Positions 8,492-17,356 of a stretch of 64,000 bases of DNA are shown here, piece after piece (position 1 is the first letter of the stretch; every line of letters begins with the position of its first letter). Under the pieces are notes generated by a model, which had not been told where the DNA came from, made no database searches, and saw only the letters and a list, made by a program, of their open reading frames with translations. Made by a program: the position numbers and the translations under genes. The stretch is taken from NCBI RefSeq assembly GCF_963664135.1, contig NZ_OY760905.1, positions 3,622,736 through 3,686,735 of the forward strand, given 5' to 3'. The stretch is from an uncultured Acetobacterium sp. Lineage in GTDB: Bacteria; Bacillota; Clostridia; Eubacteriales; Eubacteriaceae.

Positions 8492-10072
8492 ATGTCAGAA
8501 AAAATATTAGTTTTTGATTCAACCTTAAGAGATGGAGCCCAAGCGGAGGGGATTTCGTTCTCGGTTGAAGACAAGATCCGAGTAATGGAAACCCTGGATA
8601 AAATGGGGGTTGATTATATCGAAGCCGGCAATCCCGGTTCGAACCCGAAAGACATCGAATTTTTTAATCGGATCAAAGGCGTGCAGCTTAACCACGCCAA
8701 ACTGGTCGCCTTTGGCAGCACCCGCCGCGGGGGCATTGCCGTTGAGGACGATGCCAATTTAAAAGCCATTCTGGAAACCGGGACCCCGGGAGTCGCCATC
8801 TTCGGAAAAAGCTGGACCTTCCATATTACCGACATTATTAAAACGACGCTTGAAGAAAACCTCAAAATGATCGAAGAAACCATGGCCTATCTCAAAGCCC
8901 AGGGAAAAGATGTCACCTTTGATGCCGAGCACTTCTTTGACGGTTATAAAAATGATCCGGCTTACGCCATCGAAGCCTTACTGGCAGCACAAGAGGGGGG
9001 CGCAGATTGTCTGGCGCTCTGCGATACCAATGGTGGCACCCTGCCCTTTGAAATTCAGGAGATCGTCACCGATGTGCGAAACAAACTGAAAATCCCTCTG
9101 GGAATTCACTGCCATAACGATAGCGGGCTGGCTGTGGCTAATTCGCTGATGGCTGTTCACGCTGGTGCCCGGCAGGTTCAGGGAACCTTCCTGGGCTATG
9201 GTGAACGCTGCGGCAATGCCAATCTGGCCACGATTATCCCTAATCTCCAATTGAAAATGGGATTCTACTGTCTGGCCGCTGAAGAACTTTCAAAACTCAC
9301 ATCTTCGGCGATCCGAATTGCCGAAATTTCCAATTACGCTCTGACCGGACGAGAACCCTTTGTCGGAAAATCAGCCTTTGCCCATAAGGGCGGCATGCAT
9401 ATCGATGCGGTGATGAAAAATCCGGCGTCCTTTGAACATGTCTCACCAGAAACGGTTGGCAACGAACGACGGATTTTAATGTCCGAGGTTTCCGGTCGCA
9501 GCACCATTATTCAGTTAATTAATGAGGTGGATCCAAGTCTGACCAAGAAATCCGAAGAAACCACCCGGGTGATGGATCGCATCAAGGAACTGGAATACCA
9601 GGGTTATCAGTTTGAAGGCGCTGAAAGCAGTGTCAAACTGTTGATCCGTAAGGAACTGGGCTTGCACAAACCCTTCTTTACCCTGGAAGATTTCAAAACC
9701 ATTGGCGAGCAAACCCACACCAAGGAAGCCCTCAGTTCTTCGGCCGTAGTAAAGATCAATGTCGATGGTCAATCGGAAATCAATGCCGCCGAAGGCGACG
9801 GACCGGTTAACGCCCTGGATAAGGCGCTCAGAAAAGCGCTGGAAGTCTTTTATCCCAAAATCAGCGAAGTCCGCCTGACTGACTTCAAGGTGCGCGTCAT
9901 CGATTCCAAATCGGCCACCGCCTCCAAGGTTCGGGTGCTGATTGAAAGCTCCGACGGCAACGACATCTGGACCAACGTCGGCGTTTCCACCGATATTATC
10001 GAAGCCAGTCTGATCGCCCTGATCGACTCTATTGAATATAAGCTCTTAAGCGATGAGGAACGGGGAAAATAA
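8492..10072 (+). CDS. cimA: (R)-citramalate synthase
   Basis: Makes citramalate from pyruvate and acetyl-CoA, the threonine-independent entry to isoleucine. It is a 526-residue paralogue of LeuA with the CimA signature FDSTLRDGAQAEG in place of DTTLRDGEQSPG. Other motifs are DAEHFFDGYK, ALCDTNGGTLP and GIHCHNDSGLAVANS, and a C-terminal LeuA dimer domain ends in STDIIEASLIALIDSIEY. GGGAGG lies 9 bases upstream. It sits 35 bases after leuA, so the two are probably translated from one message. LeuC, LeuD and LeuB downstream would carry out the next steps for both citramalate and isopropylmalate. No threonine deaminase gene is in the window. Confidence 0.95.
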   Translation: MSEKILVFDSTLRDGAQAEGISFSVEDKIRVMETLDKMGVDYIEAGNPGSNPKDIEFFNRIKGVQLNHAKLVAFGSTRRGGIAVEDDANLKAILETGTPGVAIFGKSWTFHITDIIKTTLEENLKMIEETMAYLKAQGKDVTFDAEHFFDGYKNDPAYAIEALLAAQEGGADCLALCDTNGGTLPFEIQEIVTDVRNKLKIPLGIHCHNDSGLAVANSLMAVHAGARQVQGTFLGYGERCGNANLATIIPNLQLKMGFYCLAAEELSKLTSSAIRIAEISNYALTGREPFVGKSAFAHKGGMHIDAVMKNPASFEHVSPETVGNERRILMSEVSGRSTIIQLINEVDPSLTKKSEETTRVMDRIKELEYQGYQFEGAESSVKLLIRKELGLHKPFFTLEDFKTIGEQTHTKEALSSSAVVKINVDGQSEINAAEGDGPVNALDKALRKALEVFYPKISEVRLTDFKVRVIDSKSATASKVRVLIESSDGNDIWTNVGVSTDIIEASLIALIDSIEYKLLSDEERGK

Positions 10073-10090
10073 TTAACAAAATTACTATAT

Positions 10091-10143
10091 CGGTTCAAGG
10101 GGCGAGGGTCTGCCCTTTGGGTATTATCAATCGCCCGCAAACG
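10091..10143. repeat. Intergenic palindromic repeat, copy D
   Basis: The element runs from CGGTTCAAGGGG through GAGGGTCTGCCCTTTGGGTA to TCGCCCGCAAACG. The outer GGGCGA/TCGCCC arms can pair, with GGG/CCC hairpins inside. It lies in the 187-base gap between cimA and leuC; the rest of the gap shows only the leuC ribosome site. Confidence 0.75.
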
Positions 10144-10259
10144 TAATTCTCACGACATCGTTCTGTTGGCGGGAACTTAAAATAACACATTCAAACTGAC
10201 AGCAAAGCTTGGGGCAATCACACAATTGCCGGAAATGTTTACAACTCGGAAGGAGATGA

Positions 10260-11528
10260 GTGGCATTGGGAATGACAATGACTCAGAAAATATTAGCAGC
10301 CCATGCAGGATTAACAGAGGTAAAACCAGGCGATTTGATCATGGCCGACTTGGATCTCGTACTTGGAAATGATATAACCGCACCGGTAGCCATCAACGTC
10401 TTTGAAGGCATCAATGCAAAAACCGTGTTTGATAAAGATAAGGTGGCGCTGGTACCAGACCACTTCGCCCCTAATAAAGACATCAAAGCCGCTGAACAAT
10501 GCAAGAAAATGAGAACCTTTGCCAGAGAGCATAAGATTACCAATTACTTTGAAATCGGCCAAATGGGTATTGAGCATACCCTGTTGCCCGAAAAAGGACT
10601 GGTCGTCACCGGCGATTTAGTTATCGGTGCCGATTCCCACACCTGTACCTACGGGGCACTAGGAGCCTTTTCAACCGGCGTCGGTAGTACCGATATGGCC
10701 GCCGGGATGGCAACCGGTAAAGCTTGGTTCAAAGTGCCAGCTGCCATTAAGATTGTCTTAACCGGAAAGCTGAATAAATACGTATCTGGTAAAGACGTAA
10801 TCCTCCATATTATCGGTATGATCGGGGTGGATGGGGCTCTTTATCAGTCCATGGAATTTGTCGGCGACGGTATTGCCAACCTGACCATCGATGACCGCTT
10901 TACTATTGCCAACATGGCTATTGAAGCTGGTGCCAAAAACGGCATCTTCATGGTCGATGATCGAACGCTGGAATACGTGAAAGATCATTCCAAAAGAGAA
11001 TTTACGGTTTACACCGCCGACGAAGATGCCGAATATGTTCGCACCATTTCAATCGACTTGTCAACCATCAAACCGACCGTTGCTTTTCCATCTTTGCCGG
11101 AAAATACCAAAACTACCGACGAAATCACCGAACCGATTGTGATTGATCAGGTGGTCATCGGCTCATGTACCAATGGACGACTGTCTGATTTTTCAAAAGC
11201 GGCCAAAATATTCGAAGGCCATCACGTGGCTAAAGGGGTTCGGGTGCTGATTATTCCCGCAACCCAGAAGATATATCTGCAATGTATGGAACTGGGTTAC
11301 TTTAAAACCTTTGTGGAAGCTGGTGCCACCATCAGTGCGCCGACCTGCGGACCTTGCCTGGGTGGACACATGGGTATCCTGGCCGCTGGCGAGCGATGTC
11401 TGGCTACCACCAACCGTAACTTTGTCGGACGAATGGGTCATGTCGACTCCGAAGTTTATCTGGCCAACCCTGAGGTTGCAGCAGCGACTGCTATTTTAGG
11501 TCGGATAGCTGATCCCACCGAGTTATAG
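10260..11528 (+). CDS. leuC: 3-isopropylmalate dehydratase large subunit
   Basis: Aconitase-family [4Fe-4S] hydro-lyase subunit that, with LeuD, isomerises 2- to 3-isopropylmalate, and here probably citramalate to 3-methylmalate. The 422-residue length places it in the archaeal/clostridial LeuC2/HacA-like group. Cluster ligands lie in IGSCTNGR and CGPCLGGH, and the substrate motif [13 protein letters not shown] is present. The start is uncertain: GTG 10260 has AGGAG only 4 bases upstream; TTG 10266 would give the common N-terminus [11 protein letters not shown] at better spacing. LeuD follows after 15 bases. Confidence 0.95.
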   Translation: MALGMTMTQKILAAHAGLTEVKPGDLIMADLDLVLGNDITAPVAINVFEGINAKTVFDKDKVALVPDHFAPNKDIKAAEQCKKMRTFAREHKITNYFEIGQMGIEHTLLPEKGLVVTGDLVIGADSHTCTYGALGAFSTGVGSTDMAAGMATGKAWFKVPAAIKIVLTGKLNKYVSGKDVILHIIGMIGVDGALYQSMEFVGDGIANLTIDDRFTIANMAIEAGAKNGIFMVDDRTLEYVKDHSKREFTVYTADEDAEYVRTISIDLSTIKPTVAFPSLPENTKTTDEITEPIVIDQVVIGSCTNGRLSDFSKAAKIFEGHHVAKGVRVLIIPATQKIYLQCMELGYFKTFVEAGATISAPTCGPCLGGHMGILAAGERCLATTNRNFVGRMGHVDSEVYLANPEVAAATAILGRIADPTEL

Positions 11529-11543
11529 GAAAGAGGAAAGTAC

Positions 11544-12032
11544 ATGAAAGCACAAGGAAGCGTATTCAGATACGGAAGCAACGTTGACACCGACGTAATC
11601 ATACCAGCACGATACTTAAATACCAGTGACCCTCAGGAACTGGCGCAACACTGTATGGAAGATATTGATGCTGATTTCATCAAAAATGTAAAAGATGGCG
11701 ATATCATTGTAGCTGACAAAAACTTCGGTTGCGGATCGTCCCGGGAACATGCCCCCATTGCCATCAAGGCCGCCGGCATATCCTGTGTGATCGCCGCCGA
11801 TTTTGCCCGAATCTTTTACCGCAATGCCATTAATATCGGTCTGCCGATTCTGGAATGTCCGGAAGCCGTCGCCGGGATTGAAGCCGGAGATGAAATAGCC
11901 GTGGATTTTGATACCGGTATCATCACCAATATTACCAAAAACACGACCTATCAGGGACAAGCTTTCCCCGAGTTTATGCAAAAAATCATCGTAGCTGGTG
12001 GCCTGGTCAACAGCATTAACAAAAATTTATAA
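11544..12032 (+). CDS. leuD: 3-isopropylmalate dehydratase small subunit
   Basis: Swivel-domain partner of LeuC, 162 residues as expected for the short LeuD family. Conserved segments are [17 protein letters not shown] near the N-terminus, the [15 protein letters not shown] loop that contacts substrate, and the [15 protein letters not shown] helix. AGAGGA precedes the ATG at 15 bases behind the leuC stop, so the two subunits are co-translated. It acts as a LeuCD heterodimer in the cytoplasm. Confidence 0.96.
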   Translation: MKAQGSVFRYGSNVDTDVIIPARYLNTSDPQELAQHCMEDIDADFIKNVKDGDIIVADKNFGCGSSREHAPIAIKAAGISCVIAADFARIFYRNAINIGLPILECPEAVAGIEAGDEIAVDFDTGIITNITKNTTYQGQAFPEFMQKIIVAGGLVNSINKNL

Positions 12033-12070
12033 AAACTACATTATACTAAATTATTCTGTAATTATTCATT

Positions 12071-12120
12071 CGCCGGAGCGAGGGTCTGCCCTTAGGGTAT
12101 CTGTGATCGCCCGCAAACGT
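12071..12120. repeat. Intergenic palindromic repeat, copy E
   Basis: The same core as copy D, GAGGGTCTGCCCTTAGGGTA, followed by GTGATCGCCCGCAAACGT. It is in the leuD-leuB gap. The left end is diverged (CGCCGGAGCGA). Confidence 0.72.
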
Positions 12121-12173
12121 CATTCATTTAAAAACAGCATAATCACCAAATAAAACTTAAAGAGGAGAACACC

Positions 12174-13235
12174 ATGAATTATAAAATAGCAGTAATCCCC
12201 GGAGACGGCATCGGCCCCGAAATTGTCGGAGCCAGTATTAAAGTCCTTGATAAAATCGCTGAAAAATATAACCATACCTTTAACTACACCGAAGTTCTGG
12301 CCGGTGGTGCCGCCATTGATGCCTGTGACAACCCCCTGCCTCAGGAAACGGTTGACGTCTGTTTAGCCAGCGATGCCGTGTTACTCGGCGCCCTGGGTGG
12401 ACCAAAATGGGATAACTTACCTGGCGACAAACGACCAGAAGCCGGCCTGCTGGGTCTGCGAAAAGCCCTGGGTCTGTATGCCAACCTGAGACCAGCCATT
12501 CTTTATGATGAATTAAAAGCCGCCTGTCCCTTAAAACCAGAAATTATTGGGGACGGACTGGATATCATGGTTGTTCGTGAACTGACGGGTGATGTTTATT
12601 TCGGCGAAAAAGGCCGGGATGGCGACTTCGCTGCCTGGGATATTATGAAATACACCCGACCAGAAGTGCTGCGGATTGCTAAAAAAGCCTTTGAAATTGC
12701 CATGAAGCGAGACAAAAAAGTCACTAACGTGGACAAAGCCAATGTTCTGGAAGTATCCCGCTTCTGGAGAAGCTGTGTGGAAGAAGTCGCCAAAGACTAT
12801 CCCGAAGTCGAACTGAACCATCTGTATGTCGACAATGCCGCCATGCAACTGGTCATTAACCCTAAACAATTTGATGTCATTGTCACCGGAAACCTGTTCG
12901 GCGATATCTTATCCGACGAAGCCAGCATGATTACTGGTTCTATCGGAATGTTGCCATCAGCCAGCATGGCCGACGGTAAATTCGGAATGTTTGAACCAAT
13001 CCATGGTTCGGCTCCAGATATTGCCAACCAGAACAAAGCCAACCCGATTGCGACGATCGTTTCGGTTGCGATGATGCTACGTTATTCGCTGGATCTGATT
13101 GAAGAAGCCGATGTCATTGAAGCCGCTGTACAAAAAACCCTGGCTCAAGGATACCGCACCGGCGATATTTTCAGTGAGGGCATGACTCTGGTCGGCACCG
13201 TTGAAATGGGCCAAAAAATCATCGAAAATTTATAG
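12174..13235 (+). CDS. leuB: 3-isopropylmalate dehydrogenase
   Basis: Oxidative decarboxylation of 3-isopropylmalate with NAD+ to 4-methyl-2-oxopentanoate; here it probably also acts on 3-methylmalate from the citramalate route. The 353-residue protein has PGDGIGPEI at the N-terminus, the substrate arginines in [10 protein letters not shown] and [12 protein letters not shown], and the metal/NAD signature [37 protein letters not shown] is the adenine-binding region. AGAGGAG precedes the ATG. Repeats E and F lie directly before and after the gene. Confidence 0.96.
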   Translation: MNYKIAVIPGDGIGPEIVGASIKVLDKIAEKYNHTFNYTEVLAGGAAIDACDNPLPQETVDVCLASDAVLLGALGGPKWDNLPGDKRPEAGLLGLRKALGLYANLRPAILYDELKAACPLKPEIIGDGLDIMVVRELTGDVYFGEKGRDGDFAAWDIMKYTRPEVLRIAKKAFEIAMKRDKKVTNVDKANVLEVSRFWRSCVEEVAKDYPEVELNHLYVDNAAMQLVINPKQFDVIVTGNLFGDILSDEASMITGSIGMLPSASMADGKFGMFEPIHGSAPDIANQNKANPIATIVSVAMMLRYSLDLIEEADVIEAAVQKTLAQGYRTGDIFSEGMTLVGTVEMGQKIIENL

Positions 13236-13250
13236 AAGCCATTTACTATC

Positions 13251-13287
13251 AGGTTCGTAGGGGCGGTTATCAACCGCCCGCAAACCT
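13251..13287. repeat. Intergenic palindromic repeat, copy F (short form)
   Basis: Nested arms AGGTT...AACCT and GGGCGGTT-ATC-AACCGCCC form a compact hairpin between leuB and ilvD. It has the GGTTCGT left end and CGCCCGCAAAC right end of copies D and G but lacks the GGGTCTGCCC core, so it looks like an internal deletion form. Confidence 0.75.
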
Positions 13288-13336
13288 GAACTGTATTAAT
13301 TTGAAACCATCAAAACCACAAACGAAAGGAAATCAA

Positions 13337-15001
13337 ATGAAAAGTGATCGTGTAAAAAAAGGTGTAGAAACAACTCCCCAGCGTTCTTTGTTCAAAGCCA
13401 TGGGCTATATTGATGAAGAACTGGAGCAACCATTAATCGGAGTAGTCAATTCTTTTAATGAAATTATCCCCGGCCATATTCATTTAAATACCATCACCAA
13501 AGCGGTTAAAGAAGGCATCCGCATGGCGGGCGGAACACCCATCGAATTCCCGGCTATTGGCGTTTGTGACGGCATCGCCATGGGACATGTGGGGATGAAA
13601 TATTCCCTGGCTTCCCGGGAAATCATTGCCGATTCCATTGAAATCATGGCCACTGCTCATTCCTTTGATGCACTGGTTTTGATTCCCAATTGCGATAAAA
13701 TCGTCCCCGGGATGTTGATGGCAGCAGCCCGGCTCAATATTCCTGCCGTAGTCGTTAGTGGGGGACCAATGCTCACTGGTAAGGCTGTGGGACAAAAAGA
13801 AACCGATTTAAATACCGCCTTTGAAGCAGTTGGTGCTTTCAACGCTGGCAAAATCGATGAAAAAGAACTGAAATCTTTTGAAGATTCCGTTTGCCCCGGC
13901 TGTGGTTCTTGCTCGGGAATGTTTACCGCCAACAGCATGAACTGTTTAACCGAAGTGCTTGGAATGGGATTGCCTGGTAATGGTACCATTCCAGCTGTCT
14001 TTGCTGAACGAATCCGATTGGCTAAAAAAGCTGGCATTCAGGTTATGGAAATGTGGAAAAAGGACATCAAACCTCGGGATATCATGACCGATGCCAACTT
14101 TAGAAATGCCCTGGCCTGCGATATGGCTCTGGGTTGTTCTACTAACAGTATTCTCCACTTACCTGCCATTGCCAATGAAGCCGGGGTCTGCATTGACTTA
14201 CAAGAAGTCAACGAGATTTCCGCCAAAACGCCTCATTTGTGTAAGCTGGCCCCAGCCGGAAACCACCATCTGGAAGATCTTTACTATGCTGGTGGGATTC
14301 AGGCAGTCATGAAAACATTGGCCGACGCCAAGCTGATTGACACCAGTTTAATGACGGTAACCGGAAAAACCATTGCTGAAAATCTGACTTGTGTGACGAA
14401 TAAAAATCCGGAAGTCATCCGACCACTGGACAATCCCTATAGCAAAACCGGTGGTTTAGCGGTGCTGTTCGGAAACCTTGCCCCAGATGGCGGCGTTGTT
14501 AAACAGGGAGCCGTGGCACCAGAAATGTTAAAACATGAAGGTCCGGCCCGAGTGTTTAACTCCGAAGAAGAAGCCACCGCAGCCATTAAAGCAGGAAAAA
14601 TTGTGGCTGGAGATGTCGTTGTCATCCGTTATGAAGGACCAAAAGGTGGCCCCGGGATGCGGGAAATGCTTTTCCCAACCTCTGCCATTGCCGGTATGGG
14701 TCTGGATAAAGATGTGGCCCTTATCACTGACGGTCGTTTTTCCGGAGCCACCCGTGGTGCTTGTATCGGACATGTATCTCCAGAAGCAGCCGCCGGCGGA
14801 ACCATCGGTCTGATTGAAGAAGGCGACATTATTGCCATTGATATTGTCAACCGTTCCCTGGCAGTAAAGGTAGATGATGCCGTTCTGGCCGAACGAAAAG
14901 CTAACTGGGTTCCCATTGAACCAAAAATCAAAACTGGCTACCTGTCTCGCTATGCCAAACTGGTTACCTCCGCCTCCACGGGAGCCGTATTCGAAAAATA
15001 A
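13337..15001 (+). CDS. ilvD: Dihydroxy-acid dehydratase
   Basis: Fe-S enzyme that dehydrates dihydroxyisovalerate and dihydroxymethylvalerate to the 2-keto acids. From ATG 13337 (AAAGGAAA 8 bases upstream) it has 554 residues, the normal IlvD length; an ATG at 13301 has no ribosome site and would add 12 unrelated residues. Motifs: NCDKIVPGM with the first cluster cysteine, [19 protein letters not shown] with the second, [12 protein letters not shown], and [12 protein letters not shown] near the C-terminus. It is oxygen-sensitive if it carries a [4Fe-4S] cluster, fitting an anaerobe. Confidence 0.96.
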   Translation: MKSDRVKKGVETTPQRSLFKAMGYIDEELEQPLIGVVNSFNEIIPGHIHLNTITKAVKEGIRMAGGTPIEFPAIGVCDGIAMGHVGMKYSLASREIIADSIEIMATAHSFDALVLIPNCDKIVPGMLMAAARLNIPAVVVSGGPMLTGKAVGQKETDLNTAFEAVGAFNAGKIDEKELKSFEDSVCPGCGSCSGMFTANSMNCLTEVLGMGLPGNGTIPAVFAERIRLAKKAGIQVMEMWKKDIKPRDIMTDANFRNALACDMALGCSTNSILHLPAIANEAGVCIDLQEVNEISAKTPHLCKLAPAGNHHLEDLYYAGGIQAVMKTLADAKLIDTSLMTVTGKTIAENLTCVTNKNPEVIRPLDNPYSKTGGLAVLFGNLAPDGGVVKQGAVAPEMLKHEGPARVFNSEEEATAAIKAGKIVAGDVVVIRYEGPKGGPGMREMLFPTSAIAGMGLDKDVALITDGRFSGATRGACIGHVSPEAAAGGTIGLIEEGDIIAIDIVNRSLAVKVDDAVLAERKANWVPIEPKIKTGYLSRYAKLVTSASTGAVFEK

Positions 15002-15029
15002 AACATAATAATCAATGTTGTATATAAAC

Positions 15030-15128
15030 GGTTCGTCGGGGCGAGGGTCTGCTCTTTGGGTATTATCAATCGCCCGCAACGTAATGTCAAAACAAACGTC
15101 AAGTGCTTGCCAGCCGTCCCGACGAACC
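15030..15128. repeat. Intergenic palindromic element, copy G (complete, with terminal inverted repeats)
   Basis: Perfect 11-base terminal inverted repeats, GGTTCGTCGGG at 15030-15040 and its complement at 15118-15128, bound a 99-base element. The core GAGGGTCTGCTCTTTGGGTA and TCGCCCGCAACG match copies D and E. This is the best-defined member of the shorter form. It ends 45 bases before ilvB. Confidence 0.82.
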
Positions 15129-15172
15129 ACTATACCAATCAAAATACATAACAGCAGAAAGGAAGTGAAAAT

Positions 15173-16834
15173 TTGGAAAACAAAAATTTATTATTAGGTT
15201 CGGAAATCACAGTACGTTGTTTGGAAGAACAGGGTATCAAGCATGTTTTTTCATTCCCCGGCGGTGTGGTTATTCCATTATTTGATGCTTTTTATCGATT
15301 AGATCACGATATTACCGAAATTGGTCCCTGCCACGAACAAAACGGTGTGCATGCCGCCGACGGTTACGCCAGAACAAGCGATACGGTGGGGGTCGCCATT
15401 ACCACCTCCGGCCCGGGAGCAACCAATGCCATTACCGGGATTGCCAACGCTTACCTGGACTCGGTACCACTGGTTGTTATCACCGGTCAGGTGGCCTCAC
15501 CACTGCTGGGTAAGGATTCCTTCCAGGAAATTGACATTACCAGCGTAACCATGCAGATAACCAAACATAACTATCTGATCACCAAGGTTGAAGATTTGGC
15601 TGACACAATCCGGGAGGCCTTTGTCATTGCCCAGTCGGGACGACCCGGACCTGTTGTAATCGATATCCCCAAAGACATATTTTTGGCCAAAACGCATTAC
15701 GAAAAGATGTTTATTCCCAAATTGCGACAGATTTATCCGGAAATTATGGGATCACGGGTCTTTGAAGCGATTGCTGCCATCAATGCCGCCAAACGTCCAA
15801 TGATCTATGCCGGGGGTGGGGTGCTTAAATCAAAAGCTCACGAAGAATTACTGGCTTTTGCGGAAAAAGCCGGAATCCCGGTGGCTAATTCATTAATGGG
15901 ATTAGGGGGCATTCCCCGAGATCACGAGCTGTCCATGGGATTGGTCGGGATGCACGGTTTCCAGGAAACCAATCTGGCCGTCATCAATTCAGATTTGCTG
16001 ATCGCCATTGGGGCCCGCTTTAGCGACCGGGTCACTGGTAATTGCGATGCCTTCGTCCGTGACAAGAAAATCATCCATATCGATGTGGATCCCACCGAAT
16101 TCGCCAAAAACATTCCAGCTGAAATTCAGATTCAGGGAAACATCAAAGATGTTCTGCCACTACTGACTGAAGGGATTGAAGAAAAGTCTCATCCCGAATG
16201 GGTTGAAAAAATAAAAGGCTGGATTATTCCCTGTGCCGAAAAAGGGAACTATCATCCTAAGAACATCCTTAACACCATCAACGCCGCCTACCCGGAAGCC
16301 TTTGTGGTCACCGAGGTTGGTCAGCATCAAATGTGGGTAGGACAATACTGGAACGTCAAGCGTCCGGCTCAATTTATTACCTCCGGTGGTTTAGGTACCA
16401 TGGGCTACGGCCTGGGTGCTTCTATCGGAGTCAAACTGGCTAATCCCGATGCCGATGTGCTGCTGGTAGCTGGGGATGGCAGCTTTCGAATGAACTGTCA
16501 GGAGCTGATCACCGTCAGTAAATATAAGATTCCTTTAAAAATCTTCCTCTTTGACAACGAAGCACTGGGGATGGTTCGACAATGGCAAAAGCTGTTCAAT
16601 GACAAACGCTATGCTCAAACCGATATCGTTCAATGTACCGACTACATCATGCTGGCCGCCGCCAGCGGGATTCCCGGTTACAAGGTCACTAACATGGAAG
16701 AACTGGAAAACACTCTCGAAGAAATTAAAGACCAACAGGGACCGTTACTGGTTCATGTCAAAATTTCCAATGAAGAAGGGGTTTACCCCATCGTTCCGGC
16801 CGGCTGTGCCATCGACGAAATTTATTACGAATAG
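15173..16834 (+). CDS. ilvB: Acetolactate synthase large (catalytic) subunit
   Basis: Thiamine-diphosphate enzyme that condenses two pyruvates, or pyruvate and 2-oxobutyrate. It has 553 residues from a TTG start with AAAGGAAG at 7 bases. The N-terminal domain carries the catalytic Glu in GPCHEQNGVHAADGYAR and the FAD-domain features of the AHAS branch. The C-terminal ThDP domain has VAGDGSFRMNCQEL, with N-x-D nearby (LFDNEALGMV). No ilvN/ilvH regulatory subunit follows; a terminator comes 25 bases after the stop. Either the small subunit is encoded elsewhere or this is a stand-alone enzyme. A catabolic AlsS is less likely given the operon. Confidence 0.93.
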   Translation: MENKNLLLGSEITVRCLEEQGIKHVFSFPGGVVIPLFDAFYRLDHDITEIGPCHEQNGVHAADGYARTSDTVGVAITTSGPGATNAITGIANAYLDSVPLVVITGQVASPLLGKDSFQEIDITSVTMQITKHNYLITKVEDLADTIREAFVIAQSGRPGPVVIDIPKDIFLAKTHYEKMFIPKLRQIYPEIMGSRVFEAIAAINAAKRPMIYAGGGVLKSKAHEELLAFAEKAGIPVANSLMGLGGIPRDHELSMGLVGMHGFQETNLAVINSDLLIAIGARFSDRVTGNCDAFVRDKKIIHIDVDPTEFAKNIPAEIQIQGNIKDVLPLLTEGIEEKSHPEWVEKIKGWIIPCAEKGNYHPKNILNTINAAYPEAFVVTEVGQHQMWVGQYWNVKRPAQFITSGGLGTMGYGLGASIGVKLANPDADVLLVAGDGSFRMNCQELITVSKYKIPLKIFLFDNEALGMVRQWQKLFNDKRYAQTDIVQCTDYIMLAAASGIPGYKVTNMEELENTLEEIKDQQGPLLVHVKISNEEGVYPIVPAGCAIDEIYYE

Positions 16835-16858
16835 CCAGAGATAAAGACAATGATAAAC

Positions 16859-16897
16859 AAAAAATCACCGTGATTGAAAACATCACGGTGATTTTTT
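16859..16897 (+). terminator. Strong terminator ending the ilv-leu locus
   Basis: TCACCGTGAT and ATCACGGTGA pair around a seven-base loop, with A-run before and six T after. It may work in both directions. Confidence 0.92.
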
Positions 16898-17356
16898 CTG
16901 TCGATCTATTATTAGCATGTAGATGAACCGTATTCGCCCAGACACCGACGAACCAATCTAGAAAGAGTAGGAAAGAATTAGGTTGTGTTCTTTATGATTT
17001 GGAAATGCCCCGCATTGATTTCTTTTTAATTAGACGCTACAATGGTTATCAAGATACCAGTCGAAAGTGCTATTGACAGCTTCAATAATCGGATTACAAA
17101 TTTGTTAATAAGTATTAGTTACTAGTAAATATTGATAGTATTTTGGAAATAAAAATTGTATAATACTGGTTATAATGATGAATGCAATTTGATAAATTGA
17201 CTAGAAAATCAGCGTTATGAGGCAAAAAATTATTTGATTTTGAAAGGAGCGATAATTTGATTCAAGCGCGAAAAATAAACGATGACTAAAATCGAATTTC
17301 ACAAATGCATTTGACAAAATCTTATCTTAATTACGCAACAAAAGGAGCGAAGCTAT
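16898..17356. other. Non-coding gap before the chemoreceptor, with a possible leader peptide
   Basis: About 460 bases without a gene. GAACCG...ACCGACGAACCA at 16925-16956 resembles the end of repeat copy G and may be a decayed copy. TATAAT-like hexamers occur at 17158 and 17170 without a well-spaced -35 box. A ten-residue reading frame at 17257-17289 begins with TTG behind AAAGGAGCGA, the same ribosome-site sequence that precedes the chemoreceptor ATG. Confidence 0.4.

Noticed and set aside
14528-15142. 204-codon minus-strand frame over ilvD and repeat G
   Set aside because: Shadow of ilvD; composition and motifs belong to the plus-strand dehydratase, and its start lies inside the repeat.
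17240-17260. Sigma-28 promoter before the chemoreceptor
   Set aside because: AGCGATAA resembles the -10 element, but no TAAA box lies 15 bases upstream and the sequence doubles as a ribosome site.
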